The position numbers and the translations under genes were made by a program. The notes below the pieces were generated by a model. That model saw only the letters and a program-made list of their open reading frames with translations, did no database searches and was not told the origin of the DNA. From NCBI GenBank assembly GCA_017992605.1, contig JAGOOG010000008.1, positions 34,989-98,988 of the forward strand: a DNA stretch of 64,000 nucleotides, given 5' to 3'. Positions 34,281 through 42,168 of the stretch are shown piece by piece. Position 1 is the first letter of the stretch, and every line of letters begins with the position of its first letter. This DNA comes from Deltaproteobacteria bacterium. Lineage in GTDB: Bacteria > Desulfobacterota > Desulfomonilia > UBA1062.

Positions 34281-35478
34281 TGAACTCCCCCTGAAGAGTC
34301 TGCCCCTCAAGGTCTATCATCCTGACGCGCACGATATCGCCCTGAACAGCTCGGCCGGGGGCGTCCACGACGATATAGCTGGAGGAAAGGCCACGGACCC
34401 GGCCGTCACAGGATTGCGTTATCAGGACCTCCTCCTCGGCTCCTATGCGGGATGCGGCGAAGGCCTCCCTGCTCTTTCGCGAAAGTGCCCGCAATGCGGC
34501 GGCCCTCCGGGATATCACCTCATCATCCGGGCGTCCGGGCAGGTTCGCCGCCGCAGTCCCCGGCCTCGTGGAAAAAGGAAAGACATGCAGGTAGGTGAAT
34601 CCGAGATCCTCAATGATGGCATGTGACTCCGCAAAGGCCTGATCGTCCTCTCCGGGAAAACCCACGATCACATCTGCACCAACGGCCGTTCCGGGTGACA
34701 CCTCTCGAATTCGCCTCATGAGAGACCTTACATGCCCGGCAGAGTACGGCCTGCCCATGGCCCGAAGCACCCCGTCGCTGCCGTGTTGCAGGGGCAGGTG
34801 GAGGTGTCTGCAGATTCTCGGTTCGTTGGCGACCAAGTCGATGAGGCCGTCCTCCACGGTCCATGGCTCGATGGAGCTGATACGGATCCTCGGCATATCG
34901 GTGTGGGACAGCACCTTCTGCACGAGCCTCGAGAACCCGCCTTCATAGAGGCCGATGTTGATGCCGGTGAGTACCACCTCCCGGAAGCCCTTTCCATGGA
35001 GGATCCTCGCCTCGGTGACCACATCCTGCCACGGTCTGCTCACCGGCCCGCCGCGGGCCAAGGGCACGATGCAGTACGTGCAGTACCTGTCGCAGCCCTG
35101 CTGGACCATGATATAGGCCCTGCTCTGGGATCCGAAACCCGATATGAACCTGGGGAGCTCCACCCCGAGCACTTCGGTAAGGTGGTCGGGCCTGACGACC
35201 TCGACGTCAGGGGATATGGCTCGGATGGATTCGGGATATACCGTCACCAGGCAGCCGGTCACGACCACCCTGCCGCCCAGGCGCAGTGCGCGTCGAACGA
35301 GCCTCCTCCCCTCGGCATCGGCCCGGTGGGTAACGGTGCAGGTATTGATGATGTACCGGTCGGCGCCGGGCTCGGTAAAGGACTGCTCGGTGTGACCGGC
35401 CGCGAGGAGCCCCTCGCGGATCCGCTGGCTGTCATAATGGTTGACCTTGCAGCCCAGCGTGTAGATGGCGAACCTCAT
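34273..35478 (-). CDS. mtaB: tRNA (N6-threonylcarbamoyladenosine37) methylthiotransferase MtaB-like
   Basis: 401 residues of the radical SAM methylthiotransferase group. The N-terminal UPF0004 domain carries three cluster Cys (TLGCKVNHYDS, NTCTVTHRAD, VTGC). The radical SAM motif is GCDRYCTYCIVP. A C-terminal region of about 60 residues fits a TRAM domain. TLGCKVN and the spacing suit MtaB, which adds a methylthio group to t6A37, better than MiaB or RimO. It heads a coupled run with the PolX-like and ECF-type genes. Interestingly tsaE, needed for t6A itself, is also in the window (50969). Confidence 0.85.
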   Translation of the reverse strand: MRFAIYTLGCKVNHYDSQRIREGLLAAGHTEQSFTEPGADRYIINTCTVTHRADAEGRRLVRRALRLGGRVVVTGCLVTVYPESIRAISPDVEVVRPDHLTEVLGVELPRFISGFGSQSRAYIMVQQGCDRYCTYCIVPLARGGPVSRPWQDVVTEARILHGKGFREVVLTGINIGLYEGGFSRLVQKVLSHTDMPRIRISSIEPWTVEDGLIDLVANEPRICRHLHLPLQHGSDGVLRAMGRPYSAGHVRSLMRRIREVSPGTAVGADVIVGFPGEDDQAFAESHAIIEDLGFTYLHVFPFSTRPGTAAANLPGRPDDEVISRRAAALRALSRKSREAFAASRIGAEEEVLITQSCDGRVRGLSSSYIVVDAPGRAVQGDIVRVRMIDLEGQTLQGEFSG

Positions 35479-35513
35479 ACCATGGGTGAAATACTATGGG
35501 CCCTTCGCAGGTG

Positions 35514-36110
35514 TCAATCGCGAGGATTTCCACTCTTCTTTGCAGACCCCTTGATGGCCTTCCTGACCTCGTCGAGAAAGTCCTCGGACGGGTCGAGAAG
35601 CTTCACGCCCGTCTCCACCCGGCCCGTCTCGTCGGGAATCGACCACATCGCCTTGCCGCGCGCCTTCTTTCCGTCGAGGCTGATCCTCACCTCATGGTCC
35701 ACGGAAACCTTTTCGGTGGTCTCCAGGAGCACACCGGCATCGTCGGCATTGAGGAGCTCGCCTTCTTCAGGACCGGCCCCAAGGTCGTACACCACCGGTG
35801 CATGGACCCGGCGGCGCCTGAGGTTCATCTGGGCCTTGAACGCGTCCCGGTTGTCCATGCTCCTGAGCTGGGAATCCATATTGTAGACGACATTGAAGTA
35901 CCTGGTCTTCTGCTCCAGCTTCGCCACCTTGGAGAGGTCCTTGAGAAGCATCTTCCGATGCTTGTGCAGCATCTCCACGAGATGGGTGAAGGCCCCCTCG
36001 AACTCCCTGTTTCCCCTGTTGGCCAGGTAGCTGTTGATCATGGAGGGAAGCTTTTTCTTGACCTGCGATTCGAACTCCCGCAAGGAGTGTTCGAATTCTT
36101 CTCTGTCCAT
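35514..36110 (-). CDS. PilZ-like domain protein with helical N-terminus
   Basis: 198 residues from ATG 36110. The first about 95 are helical and charged (DREEFEHSLREFESQVKKKL). Residues about 100-190 look like PilZ: the Arg cluster NLRRRRVHAPV stands for the RxxxR c-di-GMP loop and NADDAGVLLE for the D/N-x-S-x-x-G motif, but with Asp in place of Ser. c-di-GMP binding is therefore uncertain. It lies between mtaB and glgA and is divergent from glgA. With an HD-GYP protein (55351) and type IV pilus genes in the window, a c-di-GMP link is reasonable but inferred. Confidence 0.6.
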   Translation of the reverse strand: MDREEFEHSLREFESQVKKKLPSMINSYLANRGNREFEGAFTHLVEMLHKHRKMLLKDLSKVAKLEQKTRYFNVVYNMDSQLRSMDNRDAFKAQMNLRRRRVHAPVVYDLGAGPEEGELLNADDAGVLLETTEKVSVDHEVRISLDGKKARGKAMWSIPDETGRVETGVKLLDPSEDFLDEVRKAIKGSAKKSGNPRD

Positions 36111-36209
36111 GGAACCGAGAATACCCAAGATGCGTCTCAAAAGCAAATGCATCATGCGCCGGGAGGGTCCGTCTTTACGGGTAGTCCCCGGATCGTGTAT
36201 GATACGGGC

Positions 36210-37643
36210 ATGGATGCAGTGAAGGTCTTGTTGTGCTCCTCGGAGGTGACGCCTTACGCCAAGACAGGCGGGCTGGCTGATGTCAGCGCCGCGCTGCCCG
36301 CCGAGCTCAACCGCCAGGGCATACGCTGCTCCGTGGTCATGCCCCTGTACCGGGAGATCAGGAATCTCGACCTTCCCCTGAAATTCCGGGGAGATCTCGC
36401 CGTCCTCACAGGCACCGGGATAGCCGAAGCCAGGGTGTTTTCCCACGATACGACCTTCTTCATCGCCCACCCGCTCTTTTCTGACCGGACAGGCCTGTAC
36501 TCCTATGCAGGCTACGATTATCCCGACAACCTCGAACGGTTCTCCTTCTTCTCGAGGGCCTGCGTCGAGCTGGTCCGCCTCATCGGCGATGTCGACATCG
36601 TCCACTGCAACGACTGGCAGACAGCCCTGGTCCTCGCGTACCTCAAGGACGCAGGGATCGAGAACGTGGGCAGCCTTTTCACCATCCACAATCTCGCCTA
36701 CCAGGGCCTCTTTGATGCGATCCTGTGGTCCATGCTCTTTCTGCCCCACGAATACTTCAACCCTGAATGCATGGAGTTCTTCGGCAGGATCAACGTCATG
36801 AAGGCAGGCATCGTGTTCGCGGATGCCGTCAATACCGTGAGTCCCACCTACGCCCGTGAGATACAGACCCCCGAGTTCGGGAGCGGCCTCGAGGGCCTCC
36901 TCAAGGCTGTCTCGCACAAACTCACAGGCATCGCGAACGGCATCGATACCGAGGTCTGGAATCCCGCCACCGACCCCCTGACCGCACGGAGCTACGGGCC
37001 CGGGGACCTCGAGGGCAAGCGTGAATGCAAACGCGCCCTGCTCGACATGTTCTCGCTCCCTGCCGACGACGCCCCGGTATTCGGCATCATCGGCCGCCTG
37101 GTGGAACAGAAGGGCATCGACTGCGTACTGGATGCCGTCCCGTCCCTGGTCGAGATGGATGCAAAGCTGGTGGTCCTCGGCAATGGGCACCCTGCATTCG
37201 AGAAGAGACTCCGGGATCTCCGGGAGGCATTCCCGGCCCACGTGGGCATCCATATCGGGTTCGATGAGGCGAGGGCCCATGCCATTGAAGCAGGCTCGGA
37301 CTTCTTCCTCATGCCTTCCCGTTTCGAGCCCTGCGGACTGAACCAGATGATCAGCATGCGGTACGGGACCATCCCCATTGTCACCGGCGTGGGAGGACTG
37401 AGGGACACAGTCGTGGCACTGGGTGAGGCTGACAGGCCCTTCGGTATCAGGGTGGCCTTCCCCGGCCCGCAGGATCTCGTCGAGGCCATAGCCCAAGCAT
37501 GCACGATCTTCCGCCATGATCCCGGCCTGCTCAACACTATGATATGTACCGCCATGGACCAGGATGTCGGCTGGACAAACCCTGCCCGTGAGTATTCTCT
37601 CATCTACAGCAATCTTAAAAATTTGAAAGAAAGAACAAGATAA
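36210..37643 (+). CDS. glgA: Glycogen (starch) synthase
   Basis: 477 residues, the normal GlgA (GT5) length. It extends alpha-1,4-glucan from ADP-glucose. The ADP-glucose site KTGGLAD is present near residue 18. Other GT5 marks are HCNDWQTAL, FTIHNLAYQG, GIANGIDTEVWNP, and the C-terminal GT-B catalytic region MPSRFEPCGLNQMISMRYGT. ATG 36210 was chosen because the longer frame has no domain content and covers the divergent PilZ-like gene. No glgC or glgB is nearby. The gene is followed by an AT-rich region and dnaA. Confidence 0.93.
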   Translation: MDAVKVLLCSSEVTPYAKTGGLADVSAALPAELNRQGIRCSVVMPLYREIRNLDLPLKFRGDLAVLTGTGIAEARVFSHDTTFFIAHPLFSDRTGLYSYAGYDYPDNLERFSFFSRACVELVRLIGDVDIVHCNDWQTALVLAYLKDAGIENVGSLFTIHNLAYQGLFDAILWSMLFLPHEYFNPECMEFFGRINVMKAGIVFADAVNTVSPTYAREIQTPEFGSGLEGLLKAVSHKLTGIANGIDTEVWNPATDPLTARSYGPGDLEGKRECKRALLDMFSLPADDAPVFGIIGRLVEQKGIDCVLDAVPSLVEMDAKLVVLGNGHPAFEKRLRDLREAFPAHVGIHIGFDEARAHAIEAGSDFFLMPSRFEPCGLNQMISMRYGTIPIVTGVGGLRDTVVALGEADRPFGIRVAFPGPQDLVEAIAQACTIFRHDPGLLNTMICTAMDQDVGWTNPAREYSLIYSNLKNLKERTR

Positions 37644-37857
37644 ACACAGCTCCCGAGTTTTCGACAATTTGTCGATAACTCGAATGGAACCTGTACTGAC
37701 CATACTCCTGAACGCACCCCGACGAATGCCCTCAAGGTCATACTTTCTTTCATAACATATCAATTAATCTGTTTTATTTTCCCCTCGCAGAAAATGAACA
37801 CAGCCCGACCATAACCGGGGTGTTTCACCTTTGACCTTTTGCGGCACAGGAATCATT
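37644..37857. other. AT-rich intergenic region upstream of dnaA, possible replication origin or dnaA control region
   Basis: 214 bases. A near-perfect 14-bp inverted repeat (37654-37667 with 37669-37682, one mismatch) carries TGTCGATAA at 37670-37678, one base off the DnaA box. A stretch at 37741-37780 is very AT-rich (TTTATTTT and CAATTAAT runs) and could be an unwinding element. One more near-box, TGTGGATCA, lies just inside dnaA at 37899-37907. No perfect TTATCCACA is seen, so origin function is open. Confidence 0.4.
37654..37682. repeat. Inverted repeat upstream of dnaA
   Basis: CGAGTTTTCGACAA and TTGTCGATAACTCG flank a single T; 13 of 14 positions pair. It lacks a T-run, so it is more likely a protein site than a glgA terminator. 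Confidence 0.6.
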
Positions 37858-39246
37858 ATGGCGCACGTTATCGCTGAAGTCTTTCTCTCTGGGGGGGTTG
37901 TGGATCATCTTGCAATTATGAAAGAATCTATTCTCTCGAAATCACATGCAGCTTCAGACAGGGCGCTGCTCGATCAGCTGGAAATATCCGAGGAAGACGG
38001 TACGGTCTTTGTACTCTGCCCCAACGTGTTCGCCCAGAAGTATCTGACCCGCGTGTACAAGGACATCATTATCTCAGCAGTGAGGACCTACCTTGACAGG
38101 CCCGTGAATGTGGAGTTCTGCGTGAGCCGGCCCGGAGAGAACCGGGAACGTCCCCCGGCCCCCGCCGCCGCGAAGCCCATCCAGATGAGCCTGCCTGCCT
38201 TTGCACAGACGCAGCCGTGTTCAGGGCTCAACACCCATTTCACCTTCGACGAGTTCGTGGTGGGGCGGTGCAACGCCTTTGCCTACGAAGCGGCACAGGC
38301 CGTGTCCCAGGGAGACATCAACAGGTACAACCCGCTGTACTTCCATTCCGATGTGGGCCTCGGCAAGAGCCACATATCCCATGCCATCGGCAACCGGGTC
38401 CTCTCCGTGCGGCCAGGGACATCAGTGCGCTACATTACGGCACGGGACTTCACCCAGGATTATGTCCATTCGGTGAGGAACAACTGCCTGAGCTCTTTCA
38501 AGAGTTCCTATCGCAGCAGCACCATGGATGTCTTCTTCATCGACGACGTCCATCTCTTCAAGAACAAGGAAAAGACCCAGGTCGAACTGTGCCACGTGCT
38601 CGACGACCTCATCAGCGCCGGCAAGCAGGTCATCCTCTCGGGGTTCCGTGCCCCCACCTCCATACCGCAGATCGATAAGGGCCTGCGCTCCAGGCTTTCC
38701 TCGGGGCTCGTCATTGACATCAAACGGCCGGACAAGGCCACCAGGTCAAAGATCGTACGCCACAAGGCACGCAAGAACGGCATCACCATGCCCGACGACG
38801 TGGTCGAGTTCATCAGCGAGACCATTCATACGAGTGTGCGTGACCTGGAGAGTGCCGTCATGACCATTGCCGCCATGAGTTCCCTCATGAAGCGCAGCGT
38901 CACCATCGATCTGGCCCGCGAACTGCTGGAAGGCACACTGGAAAAGCAGCAGATGATCACCATTCCCTTCATCCTCGATTTCGTTTCCAGGAGCTTCTCC
39001 ATACCAAAGGACAAGCTGGTCTCGCCGTCCCGTAAGAAGGAGATCGTGTACCCCCGGCAGGTGGCCATCTTCCTGTGCAGGCGCTACACCGACGCGCCCC
39101 TGCAGGTCATCGGGGAGGCATTCTCCCGGAAGCACTCCTCCATCATTCACTCCCTGGAGACCATCGAGGCGCAGTACACCCAGAACCTCAAAGTCAAGCG
39201 GGACATCGACTTCCTCATCGACAAGATCGACGGCGAGGCGTCCTAG
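37858..39246 (+). CDS. dnaA: DnaA-family replication initiator, divergent
   Basis: 462 residues from ATG 37858 (AGGA seven bases upstream; ATG 37918 is also possible). Residues about 20-80 are a weak DnaA domain I, followed by a Pro-rich linker. The AAA+ domain opens with FTFDEFVVGRCNAFAYEAA; Walker A is VGLGKSHISHA, Walker B VFFIDDVHLF and the Arg finger region GLRSRLSSG. Domain IV holds IGEAFSRKHSSIIHSLETI where most DnaA proteins have a GGRDHTTVLHA-like signature. ATP-bound DnaA opens the origin. It could be the main DnaA or a paralogue. dnaN, recF and gyrB do not follow. Confidence 0.85.
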   Translation: MAHVIAEVFLSGGVVDHLAIMKESILSKSHAASDRALLDQLEISEEDGTVFVLCPNVFAQKYLTRVYKDIIISAVRTYLDRPVNVEFCVSRPGENRERPPAPAAAKPIQMSLPAFAQTQPCSGLNTHFTFDEFVVGRCNAFAYEAAQAVSQGDINRYNPLYFHSDVGLGKSHISHAIGNRVLSVRPGTSVRYITARDFTQDYVHSVRNNCLSSFKSSYRSSTMDVFFIDDVHLFKNKEKTQVELCHVLDDLISAGKQVILSGFRAPTSIPQIDKGLRSRLSSGLVIDIKRPDKATRSKIVRHKARKNGITMPDDVVEFISETIHTSVRDLESAVMTIAAMSSLMKRSVTIDLARELLEGTLEKQQMITIPFILDFVSRSFSIPKDKLVSPSRKKEIVYPRQVAIFLCRRYTDAPLQVIGEAFSRKHSSIIHSLETIEAQYTQNLKVKRDIDFLIDKIDGEAS

Positions 39247-39273
39247 GTCCCTGCACATCGGGGGCCGCCTCTT

Positions 39274-40524
39274 TCAGAAGGCCACGGCCTCCCTGCTTTG
39301 GTCGCGGAAGTTGTCCACCCCGGTGAAGAACTCTCTCATCATGATGACCCAGTAGTACCGCCCCCGCCTGGTGAGCCTGATCTCCGAATGGCCGAACCTC
39401 AGGGCACCGATGAGCGAGAAGAAGAGGAGTTCCGGACCGAGCATGCCCCAGGCAGGACGGCCGAAACGCCCCCTGAATGCCTGCAGGTCGAGCCTGAGCC
39501 CGAAAAGATTCATGAGGAGGCTGTACCGGGCCATCTCCCTGGCCGAGAAGACCCTGCGATGCTTTATGGGTAGTCTCCCCTCATCCAGCGAACGGACGTA
39601 TTCGGGCAGGGAGAAGGTGTTCGCGTAGATGGCGCCGTTCACGAGGCCGAAGGCTCCGCTCCCGGCGCCTACGTATTCCTCTCCCCCCACCACGTACTCG
39701 TCGATCATGGGTGCTCCTCCCCGGGAAAAGCACCAGGCTGAGTTCGGTTCGTAGCAGGCGTTCAGGGCGTCGGTTATCATCTCGTAATAGCGCCGCTCCC
39801 GGGCGGGGCTGACACGGCCCATGATGCGCTCCATACGGGCACGGGTTGCCCGGGATATCATGAGGGGATAGAAGGTTATCTGGTCGGGCAGGACCGCAAG
39901 GAGTGTCTCGAGATCATGCCGAAGCATGGCCATGTCCTGTATGGGGAAATTGAATATCATATCCACATTGAGGGTCTCGACCAGACCCCTCGCCTCGGAG
40001 ATCTTCCGGGCGAGCTCGTCGCCGCTGCCGTACTTTTCGTAGCGTCCGATGGCCCTGAGCACCTCATCGGAAAAGCTCTGGGCACCTACGGAAACCCTCC
40101 TCACCCCTGCCCGGGCAAGGGAGGTCAGCATCGATCGATCCAGGCGGTCGGGATTCGTCTCCACCGAGATTTCGGCAGGGGAGAAGAGGTCCGTCAGGAG
40201 GTCAAGCGTCCGCATCAGCTCGTCCGCCATGACCGTGGGTGTACCGCCGCCGATATACACCGATGAGAACCTGAATCCCTTCCTGGCATAGAGTGCCAAC
40301 TCGCGCCGGAGGGCCTCGAAGTATGTCCTTACGGCATGCTCGTCGAAGGGGAACCGGTGGAAGGAACAGTAGGGACAGAGCTGCACGCAGAAGGGAACGT
40401 GGACATACAGATGTACGGGGACCGCGGGAGCGGACGGTATCACGGTCTGCCCGCCCTCCTCGAAGGAGAAACTCGACCGGGCGTTCCACCGCACAGACCA
40501 TGCTATGAACTCTTCAATGAACAC
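39274..40524 (-). CDS. Radical SAM protein of the HemN/HemW (coproporphyrinogen III oxidase-like) family
   Basis: 416 residues from GTG 40524, six bases downstream of the DUF2905 stop; its AGG site overlaps that stop. The cluster motif is CVQLCPYC in HVPFCVQLCPYCSFHRF, with the SAM-binding GGGTPT and VETNPDR typical of HemN/HemW. HemN makes protoporphyrinogen without oxygen, while HemW is a heme chaperone; the HNxxY marker of HemW is not seen, so I do not choose. The far upstream frame to 41520 crosses two other genes and is not used. It is convergent with dnaA. Confidence 0.78.
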   Translation of the reverse strand: MFIEEFIAWSVRWNARSSFSFEEGGQTVIPSAPAVPVHLYVHVPFCVQLCPYCSFHRFPFDEHAVRTYFEALRRELALYARKGFRFSSVYIGGGTPTVMADELMRTLDLLTDLFSPAEISVETNPDRLDRSMLTSLARAGVRRVSVGAQSFSDEVLRAIGRYEKYGSGDELARKISEARGLVETLNVDMIFNFPIQDMAMLRHDLETLLAVLPDQITFYPLMISRATRARMERIMGRVSPARERRYYEMITDALNACYEPNSAWCFSRGGAPMIDEYVVGGEEYVGAGSGAFGLVNGAIYANTFSLPEYVRSLDEGRLPIKHRRVFSAREMARYSLLMNLFGLRLDLQAFRGRFGRPAWGMLGPELLFFSLIGALRFGHSEIRLTRRGRYYWVIMMREFFTGVDNFRDQSREAVAF

Positions 40525-40529
40525 GATGC

Positions 40530-40748
40530 CTACCTGAACATCCTTATGATATATATGACGAGGCTGATCACGATGCTCAGCAGAACGGATGTGGTGACGG
40601 GAAAGAAGAAGCTCAGCCCCGGCCGCTCGATCCGTATGTCGCCGGGCAGCCTTCCCAGCCAGGAAAGGCTCCCCCCCATGCTGAAGTATACGCCGAGCAC
40701 GATGAGCACGATGCCTGCCAGGATAAGCGGGTTCCCCAGACCTCTCAT
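40530..40748 (-). CDS. DUF2905 family small membrane protein
   Basis: 72 residues with two hydrophobic helices (about 7-23 and 48-68) and the DUF2905 signature GRLPGDIRIERPGLSFFFPV between them. Function is unknown in the family. It is directly upstream of, and probably co-translated with, the HemN/HemW-like gene. Confidence 0.85.
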   Translation of the reverse strand: MRGLGNPLILAGIVLIVLGVYFSMGGSLSWLGRLPGDIRIERPGLSFFFPVTTSVLLSIVISLVIYIIRMFR

Positions 40749-40923
40749 GGGCAGAACCTATATACCATGGGGGCGCGCCGCACAAGCACCAGCTGCCTCC
40801 ATCCGGATCCCCGCGAGAAACCCCGGACACGGCGTCTCTCTTGCTCTCCATGACCTTGCCTGCATGCATTTTTCGTGATAGTTCAGAGAACAGGGTTATG
40901 GGTGCTACACGCAAGGGGAAGTC

Positions 40924-41580
40924 ATGATCCCGGTCAGGGACACCACCATTGCCAGGGGATTCGCCCCGGTCACCACCGTGCTCATCGCAGCCATTCTCGC
41001 CATGTTCATCCAGGAACTCAGGCTCGGGGAACAGGTTTTTCACCTGTTCAGGGCCAGCCCTGCAGACATAGCCGGATACCTGATTGACGGGAAGCACGGT
41101 TTTCTCAGGATCCACGTCTCCATCATCGCTTCGGGGTTCATCCACACAGGGTACGTCCACCTGGTCGGCAACCTCATCTTCCTGTCGGTGTTCGCCCCCC
41201 CTGTGGAAAAGAGCATGGGCCTCGTCCGCTTCGGGCTCTTCTACCTTGCTGCCATCCTCGCGGCATTCTATACCCATACCGTAATCCATCCACATTCGAC
41301 CATACCCGTGGTAGGTGCATCCGGTGCCATTGCCGCAGTCATGGGTGCGTATCTGGTCCTGTACCCGAAGGGGCGCATCCTCACCATCATATTCCTCATC
41401 CTGACCCTGGAGGTCGTCGAGGTACCATCCTTCATATTCATACTCATCTGGTTCGGCATCCAGGGCATCAACGGATTCCTGGGAATGCACAGCGCCTCTC
41501 CGGTAGCCTGGTTTTCCCACATCGGCGGATTTCTCATGGGCCTGGCGGCAGGTATACAGTACAGGGTATCACGGTCGTGA
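40924..41580 (+). CDS. Rhomboid-family intramembrane serine protease
   Basis: 218 residues with about six membrane helices. The catalytic Ser133 is in GASGAIAAVMGAY and His199 in WFSHIGGFLMG. The family His and Asn of helix 2 are HLVGN (His79, Asn83). Rhomboids cut membrane-anchored substrates inside the bilayer; the substrate is unknown. The gene stands alone, divergent from DUF2905, and ends in a branched inverted repeat that includes its stop codon. Confidence 0.9.
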   Translation: MIPVRDTTIARGFAPVTTVLIAAILAMFIQELRLGEQVFHLFRASPADIAGYLIDGKHGFLRIHVSIIASGFIHTGYVHLVGNLIFLSVFAPPVEKSMGLVRFGLFYLAAILAAFYTHTVIHPHSTIPVVGASGAIAAVMGAYLVLYPKGRILTIIFLILTLEVVEVPSFIFILIWFGIQGINGFLGMHSASPVAWFSHIGGFLMGLAAGIQYRVSRS

Positions 41581-41623
41581 TGCACGCCCCGCATTCGTGC
41601 CGGACCATGCACGAGGCATCACG
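41576..41623 (+). terminator. Branched inverted repeat after rhomboid gene
   Basis: The outer stem CGTGATGC (41576-41583) pairs with GCATCACG (41616-41623). An inner stem CGTGC (41596-41600) pairs with GCACG (41609-41613). No T-run follows, so it may stabilise the mRNA end rather than terminate. Confidence 0.4.
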
Positions 41624-41865
41624 GTTACGCGGTTGTTCCCCCTCTGCAGGCTCGGGGAATGTGGCTCAACGTGTGATCTCCGCAAGAGAAACCGTCATTA
41701 CGACAATGTAACCACTCCATCCCTTTTTTCAGACGATTGCCATGGGTTGTTACCAATTTGATATTTATCTAAAGATTCACTTTCGCCTTCCCGATAGATA
41801 GGCTATGCATAGGGAAGAATTGATTTTTAATGCGATTCCATTACGTATAAGGTATAAGGGACGCA

Positions 41866-42153
41866 ATGAGAGTTACACACTCTTTGACGATTGGACTGGT
41901 CACACTCATTGCAATGCTGCTCGTGTTCACTCTTCCTGGCGACAAAGGGATCATTCGGGGCTACCAACTTCATCGCGAACTCATCAGCCTGAAAACGCGC
42001 AACGCAGGACTCGACCAGGAAAATTCGGTCCTGGCCCGCGAAGCGACCATGCTGAGAGACAACATGGCATATATAGAGCATGTCATAGTCAAGGAACTGA
42101 ACTTGGTGAAACCAGGGGACACTATTGTCGTGTTCAAAAGGAAAAAGACTTAA
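41866..42153 (+). CDS. FtsB/DivIC-like septum formation initiator protein
   Basis: 95 residues. One membrane helix (about 7-24) is followed by a coiled coil (about 32-70: HRELISLKTRNAGLDQENSV) and a short end ELNLVKPGDTIVVFKRKK, the pattern of FtsB/DivIC. These proteins bridge FtsL and FtsQ in the divisome. It sits 15 bases before pilM and is likely transcribed with the pil genes. Its upstream region (about 41625-41865) is AT-rich near the start but no confident promoter was found. Confidence 0.7.
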   Translation: MRVTHSLTIGLVTLIAMLLVFTLPGDKGIIRGYQLHRELISLKTRNAGLDQENSVLAREATMLRDNMAYIEHVIVKELNLVKPGDTIVVFKRKKT

Positions 42154-42168
42154 TCGCGGGGTGATTCG

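Noticed and set aside
36111-37763. Upstream extension of the PilZ-like frame
   Set aside because: It lies antisense to glgA, which is certain, and has no domain content.
40525-41520. Upstream extension of the HemN/HemW-like frame
   Set aside because: It would cover DUF2905 and rhomboid, both well supported; GTG 40524 gives normal family length.
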